From positions 1,099,051 through 1,163,050 of the forward strand of contig NZ_LT629731.1 of the NCBI RefSeq assembly GCF_900104575.1: DNA of 64,000 nt, in the 5' to 3' direction. The stretch comes from Bacillus tuaregi (lineage in GTDB: Bacteria; Bacillota; Bacilli; Bacillales; Cytobacillaceae). Both the position numbers and the translations under genes were made by a program. Below the pieces are notes generated by a model. The model did no database searches and was not told where the DNA came from. It worked only from the letters and a program-made list of their open reading frames with translations. Below are positions 1-9,824 of the stretch, piece by piece (positions within the stretch are counted from its first letter, which is position 1; each line of letters starts with the position of its first letter).

Positions 1-22
1 GTCAAATATTCTATACCGATTA

Positions 23-904
23 TTATGATTCTGGGTTATATCTCCAAAAAGTGCCGTATTTAGCAGGTACTTTCTCAACCAATTGTTTTAATTGAAGTTT
101 CTTAAGCTCCCTTTCCACTTCCTGTACTGTTTTATTATAGACAACTGAAATTTCCTTAGAGGCAACTAAATGAAAATGCTTAAGAAATACCTCTAATGGT
201 GGTGGATTAGACTTTACAGGCTCCTCTGGTAACATTTCTTCAATAATTTGGACGTAGACTTCATAAGGATAATTACCTGTAATTTTAATTCCTTCTTCTT
301 CAATATTCTCATTAAAGAATACAAGCGTGGGAATTTCAGCAACATCCATTTCAGAAGTGATTTTTAAATCACATTGTAATGCTTTTGCGGCGCTATTCGA
401 ATGGATATCTGAAATAAATTCAGTCACATCCAATCCAGCACTATCTGCACAGGCTTGTAGCACTTCTAATGTTGATATATTTTGCTTTTCCAGGAATAGC
501 ATTTCCTGTAGCTTACGTAAAAAGCGGATGCCTGCTTTCCTTCCCTGAAGTTCCGCTGCTTTAATGGCAATGGATGCAAGATAGGGAGCTGAGATAGGAT
601 TTTCAAGCCAAAGACTACCGTCACAGGACATTCCAAATCTGCTTCCCGTTTTATCCCAAAGCTCTGCAATATTTTCATACTTTTGTTTCCTACCTAAATT
701 AAGCATCGCCAAACGTCCACTAACAACGTGTTTTATTTTAAAATATTGACCATATTCAATTTGAAGCTTTTTCATGATTGGCTCAAGGGCCCAGCATTCT
801 GGGCAGAGTGGATCGATGAACATATAAATTTCAATCGGCTTATTTTCATTGCAGTGACAGGGAAAGGAAGCAGTCTTATATTCTAATGCTTCTTCGTTTG
901 TCAC
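23..904 (-). CDS. spxH: SpxH (YjbH), ClpXP adaptor for Spx degradation
   Basis: Thioredoxin-fold (DsbA-like) cytoplasmic adaptor, known in Bacillus to bind the redox regulator Spx and hand it to ClpXP. The 293-residue product has a CPEC motif near residues 34-37 preceded by a short Cys/His-rich N-terminus (CHC around 16-18), both typical of this family. The start is a GTG that overlaps the stop of the upstream globin gene, so the two are translationally coupled. The globin-adaptor order is as in B. subtilis yjbI-yjbH. Identification is by motif, length and synteny. Confidence 0.93.
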   Translation of the reverse strand: MTNEEALEYKTASFPCHCNENKPIEIYMFIDPLCPECWALEPIMKKLQIEYGQYFKIKHVVSGRLAMLNLGRKQKYENIAELWDKTGSRFGMSCDGSLWLENPISAPYLASIAIKAAELQGRKAGIRFLRKLQEMLFLEKQNISTLEVLQACADSAGLDVTEFISDIHSNSAAKALQCDLKITSEMDVAEIPTLVFFNENIEEEGIKITGNYPYEVYVQIIEEMLPEEPVKSNPPPLEVFLKHFHLVASKEISVVYNKTVQEVERELKKLQLKQLVEKVPAKYGTFWRYNPES

Positions 905-1308
905 GTTCTCTCACCTTTCATGTCTTGGTTTTCATCCGTATTTATCATATGTTGAGCAGTTTGGATTAGTCTCGCGAAGAAAAATTCGCGAAAAGAACCC
1001 GTTAGCCCCATTTCGTCCATTGCCTGATCCATGCAAGAAAGCCACGCCTTTGCTCTTGTTTCTGTTATTTCAAAGGGCAAGTGTCGGGCTCGTAGCATTG
1101 GGTGTCCATGCTCTGAAGTGTATAATGGTGGGCCGCCCAAAAATTGAGTCATAAACTGCTTTTGCTTTCGAGCAGTCTCAGTAAGATCGTCTGGAAAGAT
1201 GGGTGCGAGATCAGGATGGTTTGCAACACGACGATAAAAAGCATCAATTAACCGGTACAGTTTTTCTTCCCCAATCATGTCGAATGGTGTTGGTGCATTT
1301 TCGACCAT
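901..1308 (-). CDS. yjbI: Truncated hemoglobin (group II, trHbO), YjbI
   Basis: Single-domain 2-on-2 heme globin of about 135 residues. Tyr25 fits the B10 distal tyrosine and His76 (in RARHLPF) fits the proximal heme ligand. I chose the ATG at 1308 because an AAAGGGG ribosome site lies just upstream; a longer reading to 1380 has no such support. It overlaps the spxH start by four bases. In this family the gene is conserved beside spxH, which suggests a link to oxidative or nitrosative stress, although the physiological ligand is not evident from sequence. Confidence 0.92.
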   Translation of the reverse strand: MVENAPTPFDMIGEEKLYRLIDAFYRRVANHPDLAPIFPDDLTETARKQKQFMTQFLGGPPLYTSEHGHPMLRARHLPFEITETRAKAWLSCMDQAMDEMGLTGSFREFFFARLIQTAQHMINTDENQDMKGERT

Positions 1309-1548
1309 ATTTAAATCCCCTTTGCCATGTAGTATAAGCATCCTTGATAATAAACGGTATATTGGGCTGATATATAACAATCTATAAATACTCTTCTATT
1401 TTAACAAGCTGCCTATTATATCTCAATTAAATAGCCTTAAAGCAGGGTATGAATAGGTTTATAGGAATAAAAAGGCAAGGAAAAGCTTTCGGTTTCAGCG
1501 GTTTTTCGTGTTTTTTCGTGCAAAACTGCCAGTTGTATGAATTTCATG

Positions 1549-1574
1549 AAAAAACCCGTTTTTAACGGGGTTCT
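1549..1574 (-). terminator. Intrinsic terminator after cwlQ
   Basis: On the minus strand an AACCCCGTT/AACGGGTT stem with a short A loop is followed by a T run. It lies just past the transglycosylase stop. The rest of 1309-1586 holds nothing I recognise. Confidence 0.75.
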
Positions 1575-1586
1575 TAAATTCGTTAC

Positions 1587-2189
1587 TTAGGCTAAGTAAT
1601 AATTTTTTACTTTTTGAACGTAATTTTTCGTTTCTTTAAATGGAGGAATCCCTTGATATTTATCCACATTGCCAGGTCCGGCATTGTAGGCTGCAAGTGC
1701 AAGCTCTGTATCACCATGATATTTTTTTAACATTTGGCTTAAATACTTACTGCCCCCCATAATATTTTCATATGGGTCAAAGGCATTTTCGACTCCTAGC
1801 GATTTTGCTGTTTGCGGCATTAATTGCATAAGCCCGACAGCTCCGGCAGGGCTTATGGCATTCGGATTGAAGTTTGATTCCTGTTGAATCACTGCGCTAA
1901 TTAGTTTAGCGGGAATTTGATAACGGTCTGCAGCCTCATTTATGATGCTGTCAAAGTTTCCACTAGGCCGAGAAAGCTTTGACAGTTGCTTTGGTAAGAT
2001 GGAAAGGGTATTTATGAAGCTGCTTGATGTATAGCCGGTTGTTTTGGACGTCAGGGAGTCTTCTCCTAACATCTGGCTGTTTAGTATTTCATAAAATATG
2101 TTAGCTGAATTAGAATTCGGTTTGGTTTTACTATTTAAATTTTGAAATGCCTGCAATTCCAGCATTACTTTTATTTGATTCATATGCAT
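1587..2189 (-). CDS. cwlQ: Lytic transglycosylase, CwlQ/YjbJ-like
   Basis: Soluble lytic transglycosylase (SLT, lysozyme-like fold) that cleaves peptidoglycan glycan strands. The C-terminal half (about residues 88-200) carries the classical signature: catalytic Glu104 in [15 protein letters not shown] near 119-125, and [10 protein letters not shown] near 166-175. The N-terminal 85 residues are low in motifs and have no convincing signal peptide, as in B. subtilis CwlQ, which is described as bifunctional (muramidase and transglycosylase). The start could also be the ATG two codons downstream. It is flanked by yjbI and yjbK homologues in conserved order. Confidence 0.9.
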   Translation of the reverse strand: MHMNQIKVMLELQAFQNLNSKTKPNSNSANIFYEILNSQMLGEDSLTSKTTGYTSSSFINTLSILPKQLSKLSRPSGNFDSIINEAADRYQIPAKLISAVIQQESNFNPNAISPAGAVGLMQLMPQTAKSLGVENAFDPYENIMGGSKYLSQMLKKYHGDTELALAAYNAGPGNVDKYQGIPPFKETKNYVQKVKNYYLA

Positions 2190-2243
2190 TCTTGCTCACC
2201 CCATGACTTAACCCGCTCTTGATCAGTTTTTTTAGTACTTGTT

Positions 2244-2828
2244 TTATGGATGCATCCGTTTTAATTCATCATAAAACCGTTTTATCTTGTTTTCCGTTTT
2301 ACGGATCGGAATCTTCTGTTCGCGTAGTAACTGTAGAAAGATAGCTTTTCCAGTATTACGGTTAGTCACCTCATATTCTACCTCATAATCTTTTACAGTT
2401 AAATAGGAACTGGAATCCAATACTAGCAGTCCGCCTTTATACGGTACCTCTGCTCTTTCTGTCATAAGGGTGCCGAAATAGTGCAAGTCTTTAATATTAA
2501 TACCTAGCTTGGAAAGCTGTGTTGTAATGATTCCAGCTTCGATTTGTCCGTTTTGAAGTAGCCTATGAGCCTCTTCTTTTGTTAGCCTCTCATTCGTTTC
2601 AAGCAGACCGTCAGGGTGAGGTTCTTTCAAGGTCATTTCAAATTGTCCTTGTTTTTCTCTGATTCTGAGTGCACAGCCCTTTTGCTTTAAGGAAAAGCTT
2701 CTTGTATCAAAATAATGATTTTCTTGTTTGAAAAAGTCTGCTGGTGTTAATTGAAACTCTGCCATTAAATATTCAAATTCCTCTTTTTCTAACATATTTT
2801 TAAATTCAATTTCAATATTTTGCGACAT
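2244..2828 (-). CDS. yjbK: CYTH-domain triphosphate-binding protein YjbK
   Basis: CYTH (triphosphate tunnel metalloenzyme) fold protein of 194 residues. The N-terminal ExExK signature is present as Glu6, Glu8 and Lys10. Further charged strands (LRIREKQG, MTLKEP, EVEYEV) supply the basic and acidic tunnel walls expected for binding a triphosphate and metal. The start at 2828 has a GAAGGGG ribosome site; the frame stays open to 2891 but without one. It is conserved beside the RelQ/NAD-kinase operon, facing away from it. The physiological substrate is unknown; inorganic triphosphate is plausible for this family. Confidence 0.88.
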   Translation of the reverse strand: MSQNIEIEFKNMLEKEEFEYLMAEFQLTPADFFKQENHYFDTRSFSLKQKGCALRIREKQGQFEMTLKEPHPDGLLETNERLTKEEAHRLLQNGQIEAGIITTQLSKLGINIKDLHYFGTLMTERAEVPYKGGLLVLDSSSYLTVKDYEVEYEVTNRNTGKAIFLQLLREQKIPIRKTENKIKRFYDELKRMHP

Positions 2829-2915
2829 CCTTGCTTCCCCTTCTTTATTTTTTGTAGATGTTATGTAACAGTCCATCCTCTGCGTTTGCACTTTTTTTCA
2901 TTATCTCTCTTTCCC

Positions 2916-2943
2916 TTGGTGAAGGCAATTTTTAGGGTATAAT
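2916..2943 (+). promoter_or_regulatory. Sigma-A-like promoter for the yjbL-relQ-nadK operon
   Basis: TTGGTG (2916-2921), 16 bases, then TATAAT (2938-2943), about 50 bases before the yjbL start. The -10 is perfect and the -35 is weaker. Confidence 0.6.
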
Positions 2944-2991
2944 AGATATTCATATGATAAAATAAGAAGTATTGAAGGAAGGATTAATGTA

Positions 2992-3363
2992 ATGACCAAA
3001 CAATTTACAATCATGAGCGCAGTCATTCATACGAACAGAGAAGTACAATTAGAATTAGAAAACAGTGTTGACTTGAAAGATTATCAGCCCAGCGGGCAAA
3101 TGCTCGTAGATTCAGATGGCTTATCATTCATTTATTTATTAGAAAAAGATAATGGATATACATATATTTCAGTACCTGAAGCTTTTTGGGATACTTTAAA
3201 GGAAGCTATCGTTGACTCACTTCCAGTAATTGTAACAAACGGTAGAGAACAGCTTTTGCTTCCACAGTTTCAAGAGGAACTGGAATATTTGATAGATAAT
3301 ATTAAAGGTAATAGTAATTATGGTGAAAAAATGATGATGAAGGTTGAGGCTGTTTTTGAATAG
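2992..3363 (+). CDS. yjbL: Conserved protein YjbL, function unknown
   Basis: A 123-residue acidic, soluble protein with no membrane segment and no catalytic motif I can identify. It keeps the YjbL position immediately before the RelQ-type synthetase (11-base gap) in what looks like one operon running through NAD kinase and the pseudouridine synthase. The ribosome site AAGGAAGG precedes the ATG. I can assign no function. The placement suggests co-expression with alarmone synthesis. Confidence 0.75.
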   Translation: MTKQFTIMSAVIHTNREVQLELENSVDLKDYQPSGQMLVDSDGLSFIYLLEKDNGYTYISVPEAFWDTLKEAIVDSLPVIVTNGREQLLLPQFQEELEYLIDNIKGNSNYGEKMMMKVEAVFE

Positions 3364-3374
3364 GTGGTGTTTTT

Positions 3375-4016
3375 TTGGAAGATTGGGAAAGTTTTTTATC
3401 TCCTTATAAACAGGCTGTCGAGGAATTGAAGGTTAAGCTAAAGGGGATGCGGGGGCAGTTTGAACTGCAATCCAGCCATTCGCCGATTGAATTTGTAACT
3501 GGCAGAGTAAAGCCGATTGCAAGTATTTTAGATAAAGCAAAAAATAAAGGAATTCCACTCGATAAGCTTGAATTAGAAATGCAGGATATTGCTGGATTAA
3601 GAATGATGTGTCAGTTTGTTGATGATATTAATCGAGTTGTTGAGCTCATTCGTAAACGAAATGATTTTGAAATTGTTGAGGAAAGAAACTATATTTCAAA
3701 TAAAAAGAAAAGCGGTTACCGCTCTTATCACATGGTGATCCGCTATCCTGTTCAAACTATTAATGGAGAAAAAAAGATTTTAGTTGAAATACAGATACGT
3801 ACATTAGCAATGAATTTTTGGGCAACCATTGAACATTCATTGAATTATAAGTATAAAGGACAATTTCCAAAGGATATTCAAATGAGGCTGCAGCGGGCAG
3901 CAGAAGCAGCTTTTCGCTTAGATGAAGAAATGTCCTTAATTAGAGGTGAGATTCAGGAAGCTCAAGCATTTTTTAGCAGTAAAAAGGAATCCCAGCAAAA
4001 AGGGGGAAGTAAGTAA
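3375..4016 (+). CDS. relQ: Small alarmone synthetase RelQ (YjbM/SasB)
   Basis: GTP pyrophosphokinase that makes (p)ppGpp without a hydrolase domain. The 213-residue length matches single-domain SAS1 enzymes. The synthetase core is visible: RVKPIASILDK, the DIAGLRMMC block near 70-80, the SGYRSYHMV block around 113-123 and the catalytic VEIQIRT near 138-144. The C-terminal helix is expected to drive tetramerisation. Translation starts at a TTG. Upstream YjbL and downstream NAD kinase are in the same direction. Confidence 0.94.
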   Translation: MEDWESFLSPYKQAVEELKVKLKGMRGQFELQSSHSPIEFVTGRVKPIASILDKAKNKGIPLDKLELEMQDIAGLRMMCQFVDDINRVVELIRKRNDFEIVEERNYISNKKKSGYRSYHMVIRYPVQTINGEKKILVEIQIRTLAMNFWATIEHSLNYKYKGQFPKDIQMRLQRAAEAAFRLDEEMSLIRGEIQEAQAFFSSKKESQQKGGSK

Positions 4017-4043
4017 AAGTTGAAGAAAAGGGAGCGTAAACTA

Positions 4044-4841
4044 ATGAAATTCGCCATTACCTCAAAAGGTGATTCAAACTCCAACACGCTTATGCATAAA
4101 ATAAAAATGTATCTTCTTGATTTTAATCTCCAGTATGATGAAGACCAGCCTGATATTGTGATATCCGTTGGCGGAGACGGTACACTGCTGTATGCTTTTC
4201 ACCGCTATTGCAGCCGGTTAGACAAAACAGCTTTTGTCGGAGTTCATACAGGGCACTTAGGCTTCTATGCTGACTGGCTTCCAGAGGAAATTGAAAAGCT
4301 GGTTATCGCGATCGCGAAGACCCCTTTTCAGGTAGTTGAATACCCATTGCTGGAAATTATCATCAGATACCAAAATGGTGAGCGGGAGTCCTCCTATCTA
4401 GCATTAAATGAATCAACTGTAAAGGCAGTTGAAGGGTCTCTTGTTATGGATGTAGATATTCGTGGACAGCATTTTGAACGATTCCGTGGTGATGGATTAT
4501 GTATTTCCACCCCTTCAGGAAGTACGGCCTATAACAAAGCATTAGGTGGTGCGATTATTCATCCGGCTATTCCTGCAATCCAGTTAACTGAGATTGCATC
4601 CATTAACAATCGTGTGTTTCGAACCGTTGGATCTCCACTCATCCTACCAGGCCATCATACCTGTACGCTTAAGCCGGTTAACCAAACAGATTTTCATGTA
4701 ACGATTGACCATCTTACTCTCCTGCATAAGGATGTGAAATCCCTCCAGTTTAGAGTAGCTGATAAGAAAATCCGTTTTGCACGTTTTCGTCCATTTCCAT
4801 TTTGGAAAAGGGTACATGATTCATTTATCTCCAATAACTAA
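4044..4841 (+). CDS. nadK: NAD kinase (PpnKA/NadF)
   Basis: Phosphorylates NAD to NADP. The 265-residue product has the GGDGT motif at about 43-47, the LNES motif, and the glycine-rich [14 protein letters not shown] segment that binds the adenosine part of NAD. I chose the ATG at 4044 because AAGGGAG sits seven bases before it; an upstream TTG at 4020 lacks a ribosome site. It stands between relQ and the pseudouridine synthase, as in the B. subtilis yjbM-yjbN-yjbO order. Confidence 0.95.
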   Translation: MKFAITSKGDSNSNTLMHKIKMYLLDFNLQYDEDQPDIVISVGGDGTLLYAFHRYCSRLDKTAFVGVHTGHLGFYADWLPEEIEKLVIAIAKTPFQVVEYPLLEIIIRYQNGERESSYLALNESTVKAVEGSLVMDVDIRGQHFERFRGDGLCISTPSGSTAYNKALGGAIIHPAIPAIQLTEIASINNRVFRTVGSPLILPGHHTCTLKPVNQTDFHVTIDHLTLLHKDVKSLQFRVADKKIRFARFRPFPFWKRVHDSFISNN

Positions 4842-4871
4842 CCGATGCGAAAACGGAATAGGAGCGGTACT

Positions 4872-5759
4872 ATGTCAAGATTTATACTAAAGTGGGAAAT
4901 TGACAACCAGGATGCAGGTAAGATGGTTAAAAAATTTCTGAAAGAAAAGTGCATCTCTAAAACAGCTTTAACAGATATAAAGTTTAAAGGGGGAAGGATT
5001 GATATTAATGGAAAGGAAGTGAATGTCCGCTATTATCTGCAGGCGGATGATCATTTAACTGTCCATTTTCCAATCGAGGAGCCTAGTACAGGCTTAAGAG
5101 GTGAGAATATTCCGTTAAATATTCTCTATGAAGATGATTATGTGATGGTTGTGAACAAACCATTTGAAATGAATACGATTCCGTCTAGAGAACACCCAAC
5201 AGGTAGTCTAGCAAATGCATTGATAGGCTACTTCCAGAAAATTGGCTTACAGGCAACCACTCATATCGTAACAAGACTAGATCGGAATACGTCGGGGCTT
5301 GTATTGATAGCGAAGCATCGTCATGTCCATCATTTGCTGAGTAATGAGCAAAAAGCAGGTCGGGTAAAAAGAGTCTATGAGGCTTTTGCAGAGGGAATAT
5401 TGAAAGAAAAAACGGGTAAAATTGAAGTGCCGATTGGGCGGAAGGTCAATAGTATCATCGAACGTGAAGTTAGACAGGATGGGCAATATGCATTGACACA
5501 TTACCAGGTTATTCAATCCTACTCACGTTTTACATGGCTTCGGCTGCAGCTCGAAACAGGAAGAACACATCAAATCAGGGTTCACCTTTCCTTCATTGGT
5601 CATCCATTAGTAGGAGACGAGCTATATGGAGGCCAATTAAATCTAATGGAAAGACAGGCCCTTCATTGCTGGAAATTAATATTTGTCCATCCTATTTTGG
5701 GAAAACAGCTTGAATTCACTGCTCCGCTACCATCTGATATGAAAGCTCTGTTAAGCTAA
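4872..5759 (+). CDS. yjbO: RluA-family 23S/tRNA pseudouridine synthase YjbO
   Basis: RNA pseudouridine synthase of 295 residues. An S4-like N-terminal segment (about 1-70) precedes the RluA catalytic domain. The catalytic Asp is about residue 137 in TRLDRNTSG, and the GRTHQIRVH motif near the C-terminus is also typical. The start at 4872 follows AGGAGCGG. It is the last gene of the yjbL operon and ends just before a strong bidirectional terminator. Exact uridine targets cannot be read from sequence. Confidence 0.92.
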   Translation: MSRFILKWEIDNQDAGKMVKKFLKEKCISKTALTDIKFKGGRIDINGKEVNVRYYLQADDHLTVHFPIEEPSTGLRGENIPLNILYEDDYVMVVNKPFEMNTIPSREHPTGSLANALIGYFQKIGLQATTHIVTRLDRNTSGLVLIAKHRHVHHLLSNEQKAGRVKRVYEAFAEGILKEKTGKIEVPIGRKVNSIIEREVRQDGQYALTHYQVIQSYSRFTWLRLQLETGRTHQIRVHLSFIGHPLVGDELYGGQLNLMERQALHCWKLIFVHPILGKQLEFTAPLPSDMKALLS

Positions 5760-5770
5760 TTCATACAAAG

Positions 5771-5812
5771 AAAGCATAAAAAGCCAGCTCAACGCAGGCT
5801 TTTTATGCTTTT
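5771..5812. terminator. Bidirectional terminator between yjbO and prpE
   Basis: AAGCATAAAAAGCC pairs perfectly with GGCTTTTTATGCTT across an 11-base loop. It serves the convergent yjbO and prpE genes and overlaps the prpE stop codon. Confidence 0.9.
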
Positions 5813-6543
5813 AATTCACGAAATTTTTCTGCTACGAAGGGCATAGAAGAAGGTACAGAAATAATTTGGAACTCAGGGTATCTCAATGAGGATAGCTTAC
5901 CGCCAAAGACAGCTCCAGTATCAATATTATATGTATTGCCAACCTCTCTAACCTCTTTTACGGGTGTGTGACCATACACAATATAAGGCTTACCTTTATA
6001 TTCCAATGCCCAGTCTTTTCGTACAGGAGAGCCATCCGCATGCTTCTCACCTGTAATATCACCATAGAGTACAAACGTTTTAACCCTTGAGTTTTGTTTT
6101 CCGATTAATTCTTCGCTAATTCCGGCATGAGCGATGATAAGGTTTCCATTATCTAGTATGCGATATAAAGGAGCATTTTCATATAATTGCATAAAGGCAC
6201 GGCGTACCTTTTGCTGATCTTTTCTAGACAGTATTTCATATTCCGCCACCGTTGTTTCTAAACCATGTGTAATTTGAACTTTATTGCCCAGAAAATAACG
6301 ATATAGCTTGTTACAGTGATTCCCTGGTACATAATAGGCCAAATCCTTTTGGATAAGCGAAAAAACGGTATGGATGACAGAGATTGATTCTGGTCCACGA
6401 TCTGTTAAGTCTCCAACAAAAGCAAGTTTTCGGCCATCAGGATGGACCGGGATTCCCGTGCCCCAATCATAACCGAGCATTACGGTTAGTTCCCGTAATT
6501 CCTGGAAACAACCATGAATATCTCCTATAATATCAATTTTCAT
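5803..6543 (-). CDS. prpE: Bis(5'-nucleosyl)tetraphosphatase PrpE
   Basis: Calcineurin-like metallophosphatase of 246 residues. Metal-binding motifs appear in order: GDIHGC near residues 7-12, VGDLTDRGP near 43-51 and GNHCNK near 74-79, with HAG and YGHTP further on. In Bacillus the PrpE enzyme hydrolyses diadenosine tetraphosphate and has been implicated in spore germination. It is convergent with yjbO, as in B. subtilis. The 283 bases upstream to the next gene show no further gene. Confidence 0.93.
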   Translation of the reverse strand: MKIDIIGDIHGCFQELRELTVMLGYDWGTGIPVHPDGRKLAFVGDLTDRGPESISVIHTVFSLIQKDLAYYVPGNHCNKLYRYFLGNKVQITHGLETTVAEYEILSRKDQQKVRRAFMQLYENAPLYRILDNGNLIIAHAGISEELIGKQNSRVKTFVLYGDITGEKHADGSPVRKDWALEYKGKPYIVYGHTPVKEVREVGNTYNIDTGAVFGGKLSSLRYPEFQIISVPSSMPFVAEKFRELKA

Positions 6544-6826
6544 GCTTCATCCCCTCCTTTTCACAAAAATAAGCTGATGTTTAGCATACAATGTCATCAT
6601 AAAAACGATGCTAGTTTCTTCATTCTTAAAATTCTTCTAGAAAATAGGCTCTATTCACTGTTAAATCATATCGAATTTGGCCATTACTTGTTATAGAGTA
6701 TTCCATATTTCTAGCAATATTAACTCATTTATGTTAAAAAATTAAAATAGATATTTTTCAACTGCATAACTCAGGTGAATCTGTCTTAATTTAATAATGC
6801 TATGAAAAAAAGTAAGGGGGTTGTTT

Positions 6827-8686
6827 ATGGAACATGGAGTATCTGTTACGTCTTTATTAATTGTTATTTTAGTGGCTTTTTTAACACCTTTATTATTACA
6901 TAAATTAAAGCTGACTATTATCCCGGTTGTAGTGGCGGAAATATTAATGGGATTAATCATTGGAAAAAGTGGATTTGACTTAGTCGAATCAGATATGTGG
7001 ATTGAAACATTGTCTACACTTGGTTTTATCTTTCTGATGTTTTTAAGCGGACTTGAAATTGATTTTAAAGCATTTTCAGGAGGAAACAAACGAGTTAAAC
7101 TTCCTAATGGAAAGCTGGAGCCAAATACATTCATTGCGGCAGCTATTATTTTTGGTGGTATTTTTATCATTTCATTAGCATTATCCTACTTGTTTGTATT
7201 AACAGGATTTATTGATAATGTATTTCTTATGACATTAATTATCTCTACCATTTCACTTGGAGTAGTCGTTCCTACTTTAAAGGAAGCTCATCTTATGAAA
7301 ACAGCCATAGGACAAATTATCCTATTAGTTGCCGTCATTGCGGATTTAGTGACGATGATTCTTTTGGCTGTGTTTGTATCCTTACAAGATGGTGGGGGAA
7401 ATACGTGGCTACTCCTTATTCTATTTGCTGCTGGGGTTCTTCTTTATTTCGTCCTAAAGTTGTTTACAAACCGAAGCTATTTAGAAACGATGGCAACTGG
7501 AACTGTACAGATTGGTACAAGAGGTGTATTTACTTTAATTATTGTACTTGTGGCAATTTCTGAAACGGTGGGAGCTGAAAATATTTTAGGTGCTTTTCTC
7601 GCTGGTGTTCTTGTCTCTCTCATGTCACCAAATCCTGATTTAGTCCATAAACTTGATTCTTTTGGTTATGGTTTTTTAATTCCCATCTTTTTTGTGATGA
7701 TTGGTGTTGATTTAGATATATGGTCATTATTTGATGATCAAAAATTACTGCTGCTTATACCATTATTATTGATTGGATTATTTATTTCCAAAATTATTCC
7801 GGTTTATTTATTAAAAATTTGGTACGACCATAAAACGGTGATTGCCTCTGGCTTTTTATTGACATCCACTTTATCGCTTGTCATTGCTGCTGCTACAATC
7901 GGTGAAAGAATGGGTGTAATTACAAAGGAAATGGGTGGGATGTTTATTCTGGTTGCTGTCATTACGTCCATCTTTACACCAATTGCCTTTAAGAAGATAT
8001 TTCCATTTGAAGCAGAGCACATTAAAAAAACAAAGGTGGCAATTATTGGTGCAAACCAATTTACGCTTCCGGTGTACTCAGAGCTGAAGACTGGAGCATA
8101 CGAGCCAACCCTATACCATAAAGCGCAGGGAAAGACTGATAATGGCATCAGCCCATCCTTGTTTGATATTATTGAGATAGATGAATTTTCAGTAGACGCC
8201 TTAAGTGATACAGATGTATTTGAAACGCAAATCGCTGTGATTTCGACAGGTGATGAAAGAGTAAATGCTGAAATTGGTTCGGTACTAAAGGAAAAAGGTG
8301 TTGAACGGATCATTTGCCGCATTGAAAGCCAGGAGTTGGAGGCAGCATTAAAGGAAAAGGATATAGAAGTCTTTTCCGTCCTACTTTCAACGAAAACTCT
8401 TTTACGTGCACTAATTGAATCACCGCACGTTATGAACATTTTAACGAATCAGGAATCTGCTTTATACGAAATTAATTTAACAAATAACAGGTTTGAAGGT
8501 ATGACATTACGTGAGTTCCCTTTTACTGGCGATGTAATTTTTGTTCGGATCTTCCGAGGAAAAGACTCAATTGTTCCGCATGGAGAAACTGAGCTTCATA
8601 TAGGAGATCGATTAATCGTTACCGGTACGAAGGAGTATGTAGAAGAATTGAAACAGGAGCTTCAATTTGGAATATACTACTCCTAA
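6827..8686 (+). CDS. yjbQ: CPA2-family monovalent cation/H+ antiporter with cytoplasmic RCK domain (YjbQ)
   Basis: A 619-residue inner-membrane antiporter. The first about 390 residues form the hydrophobic KefB/NapA-like transport domain with 11-13 predicted helices. After residue 400 a TrkA-N-like segment (KVAIIGANQFTLPVYSEL, IAVISTGDERVNAEIG) and then a TrkA-C domain (about 535-619) form a regulatory RCK-type tail. Such tails bind nucleotides in related proteins. The start at 6827 has AAGGGGG. B. subtilis YjbQ has the same architecture and neighbourhood. Whether the cation is K+ or Na+ is not evident. Confidence 0.88.
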   Translation: MEHGVSVTSLLIVILVAFLTPLLLHKLKLTIIPVVVAEILMGLIIGKSGFDLVESDMWIETLSTLGFIFLMFLSGLEIDFKAFSGGNKRVKLPNGKLEPNTFIAAAIIFGGIFIISLALSYLFVLTGFIDNVFLMTLIISTISLGVVVPTLKEAHLMKTAIGQIILLVAVIADLVTMILLAVFVSLQDGGGNTWLLLILFAAGVLLYFVLKLFTNRSYLETMATGTVQIGTRGVFTLIIVLVAISETVGAENILGAFLAGVLVSLMSPNPDLVHKLDSFGYGFLIPIFFVMIGVDLDIWSLFDDQKLLLLIPLLLIGLFISKIIPVYLLKIWYDHKTVIASGFLLTSTLSLVIAAATIGERMGVITKEMGGMFILVAVITSIFTPIAFKKIFPFEAEHIKKTKVAIIGANQFTLPVYSELKTGAYEPTLYHKAQGKTDNGISPSLFDIIEIDEFSVDALSDTDVFETQIAVISTGDERVNAEIGSVLKEKGVERIICRIESQELEAALKEKDIEVFSVLLSTKTLLRALIESPHVMNILTNQESALYEINLTNNRFEGMTLREFPFTGDVIFVRIFRGKDSIVPHGETELHIGDRLIVTGTKEYVEELKQELQFGIYYS

Positions 8687-8694
8687 TTAAAAAG

Positions 8695-8772
8695 TTCCGA
8701 CGGATATCACGGATTTTTATCTAGCAAGCTCGAAAAAAATCCGAACGCAAATTAGGCGGCAAGAATTTGATA
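8695..8772 (+). repeat. Dispersed structured repeat, copy A (divergent)
   Basis: This 78-base segment shares blocks with three other intergenic copies at 18626, 22487 and 45643: CGGATrTCACGGATTTTT, an AGCAAGCTCG core, AATCCGrACGCAAATT and GCGGCAAGAATTTGATAG. It is the most diverged copy. It lies between the antiporter stop and fabI. No coding potential is seen. Confidence 0.75.
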
Positions 8773-8817
8773 GTAAAGAAGTTCGTTGCAATAAATGAGC
8801 TTCTTTACTTTTCTTTT
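8772..8817 (+). terminator. Intrinsic terminator after the antiporter gene
   Basis: AGTAAAGAAG pairs with CTTCTTTACT and is followed by TTTCTTTTT. Confidence 0.8.
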
Positions 8818-8836
8818 TGACTAAATTGTAGTAATG

Positions 8837-8854
8837 TTAGTACTAGGTACTAAT
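8837..8854 (+). promoter_or_regulatory. FapR-like operator upstream of fabI
   Basis: TTAGTACTAGGTACTAAT is a near-palindrome close to the known FapR box (TTAGTACCnGGTACTAA type). It covers the likely -10 of a weak promoter (TTGTAG at 8826, 16 bases, TACTAA at 8848), so malonyl-CoA-relieved repression of fabI is expected. Confidence 0.75.
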
Positions 8855-8883
8855 AACTTGTTATAATAATGGAGGTTAAAGAA

Positions 8884-9657
8884 ATGACGATAAGTTTAGC
8901 AGGTAAAACCTTTGTTGTCATGGGTGTTGCAAATAAACGAAGTATTGCTTGGGGAATTGCCCGTTCGTTGAATCATGCAGGTGCACGATTAATTTTTACA
9001 TATGCTGGAGAACGTCTTGAAAAAAGTGTAAGGGAGTTAGCTGATACATTAGAAAGAGAGGATACGCTTGTTCTTCCGTGTGACGTTACTAGAGATGAGG
9101 ACATTGCAAGCTGTTTCCAGGAGATTAAAGAAAAAGTTGGTATCATTCATGGACTGGCTCATTGTATTGCATTTGCTCATAAAGAGGAGCTTGACGGTGA
9201 ATACATGAATACAACACGTGATGGCTTTCTTTTAGCACAGAATATTAGTTCATATTCTTTAACGGCTGTTGCAAAAGAAGCCCGTTCGTTGATGACAGAA
9301 GGCGGCAGCATTGTGACCCTTACATATCTTGGCGGTGAGAGAGTCATGCAGAATTATAATGTGATGGGAGTCGCAAAAGCTTCCCTTGATGCAAGTGTAA
9401 GATACTTGGCAGCAGACCTTGGAAAAGATAACATCCGTGTTAATTCCATTTCTGCCGGACCTATCCGTACTTTATCTGCAAAGGGAATCAGTGATTTCAA
9501 TACCATTTTAAATATTATCGAAGAGCGTGCTCCGTTACGCCGAACAACCACACCTGATGAGGTTGGAGATACCGCAGCCTTTTTATTTAGTGATATGGCA
9601 AGAGGGATTACGGGAGAAAATATTCACGTTGATTCCGGTTATCATATCTTAGGGTAA
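8884..9657 (+). CDS. fabI: Enoyl-[acyl-carrier-protein] reductase FabI (NADH)
   Basis: Short-chain dehydrogenase-fold enzyme that completes each elongation round of type II fatty acid synthesis. The 257-residue product has the divergent FabI nucleotide motif (GVANKRSIAWGIA, about 14-26). The catalytic pair is Tyr158 and Lys165 (Y-x6-K), with Tyr148 ten residues upstream. The start at 8884 has GGAGG nine bases upstream. It has its own FapR-like operator and terminator, so it is a monocistron. Confidence 0.96.
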   Translation: MTISLAGKTFVVMGVANKRSIAWGIARSLNHAGARLIFTYAGERLEKSVRELADTLEREDTLVLPCDVTRDEDIASCFQEIKEKVGIIHGLAHCIAFAHKEELDGEYMNTTRDGFLLAQNISSYSLTAVAKEARSLMTEGGSIVTLTYLGGERVMQNYNVMGVAKASLDASVRYLAADLGKDNIRVNSISAGPIRTLSAKGISDFNTILNIIEERAPLRRTTTPDEVGDTAAFLFSDMARGITGENIHVDSGYHILG

Positions 9658-9679
9658 TAAGCGCCTCAGGCTTAAATGG

Positions 9680-9722
9680 AAAAGACCTGCTTTCTTTTTA
9701 TTAAAGAAAGCAGGTCTTTTTT
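9680..9722 (+). terminator. Intrinsic terminator after fabI
   Basis: AAAGACCTGCTTTCTTT pairs with its complement across a five-base loop, followed by a run of T. Confidence 0.92.
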
Positions 9723-9824
9723 TGCTACCGAAGGAGTTATTTTGATAATTTATACCAGATGAAGAAACCAATTTACTTTTCTTGCATAAATATATTCATA
9801 GATTCCTTAGAGGAGGAGAGAAGT

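Noticed and set aside
7804-8439. Long minus-strand frame (211 codons) opposite the antiporter gene
   Set aside because: It is fully inside yjbQ on the other strand, has no ribosome site, and its composition is the complement of a membrane protein.
8695-8772. Repeat copy A considered as a fabI leader riboswitch
   Set aside because: It lies upstream of the antiporter terminator and of the fabI promoter, and the same unit occurs in unrelated places.
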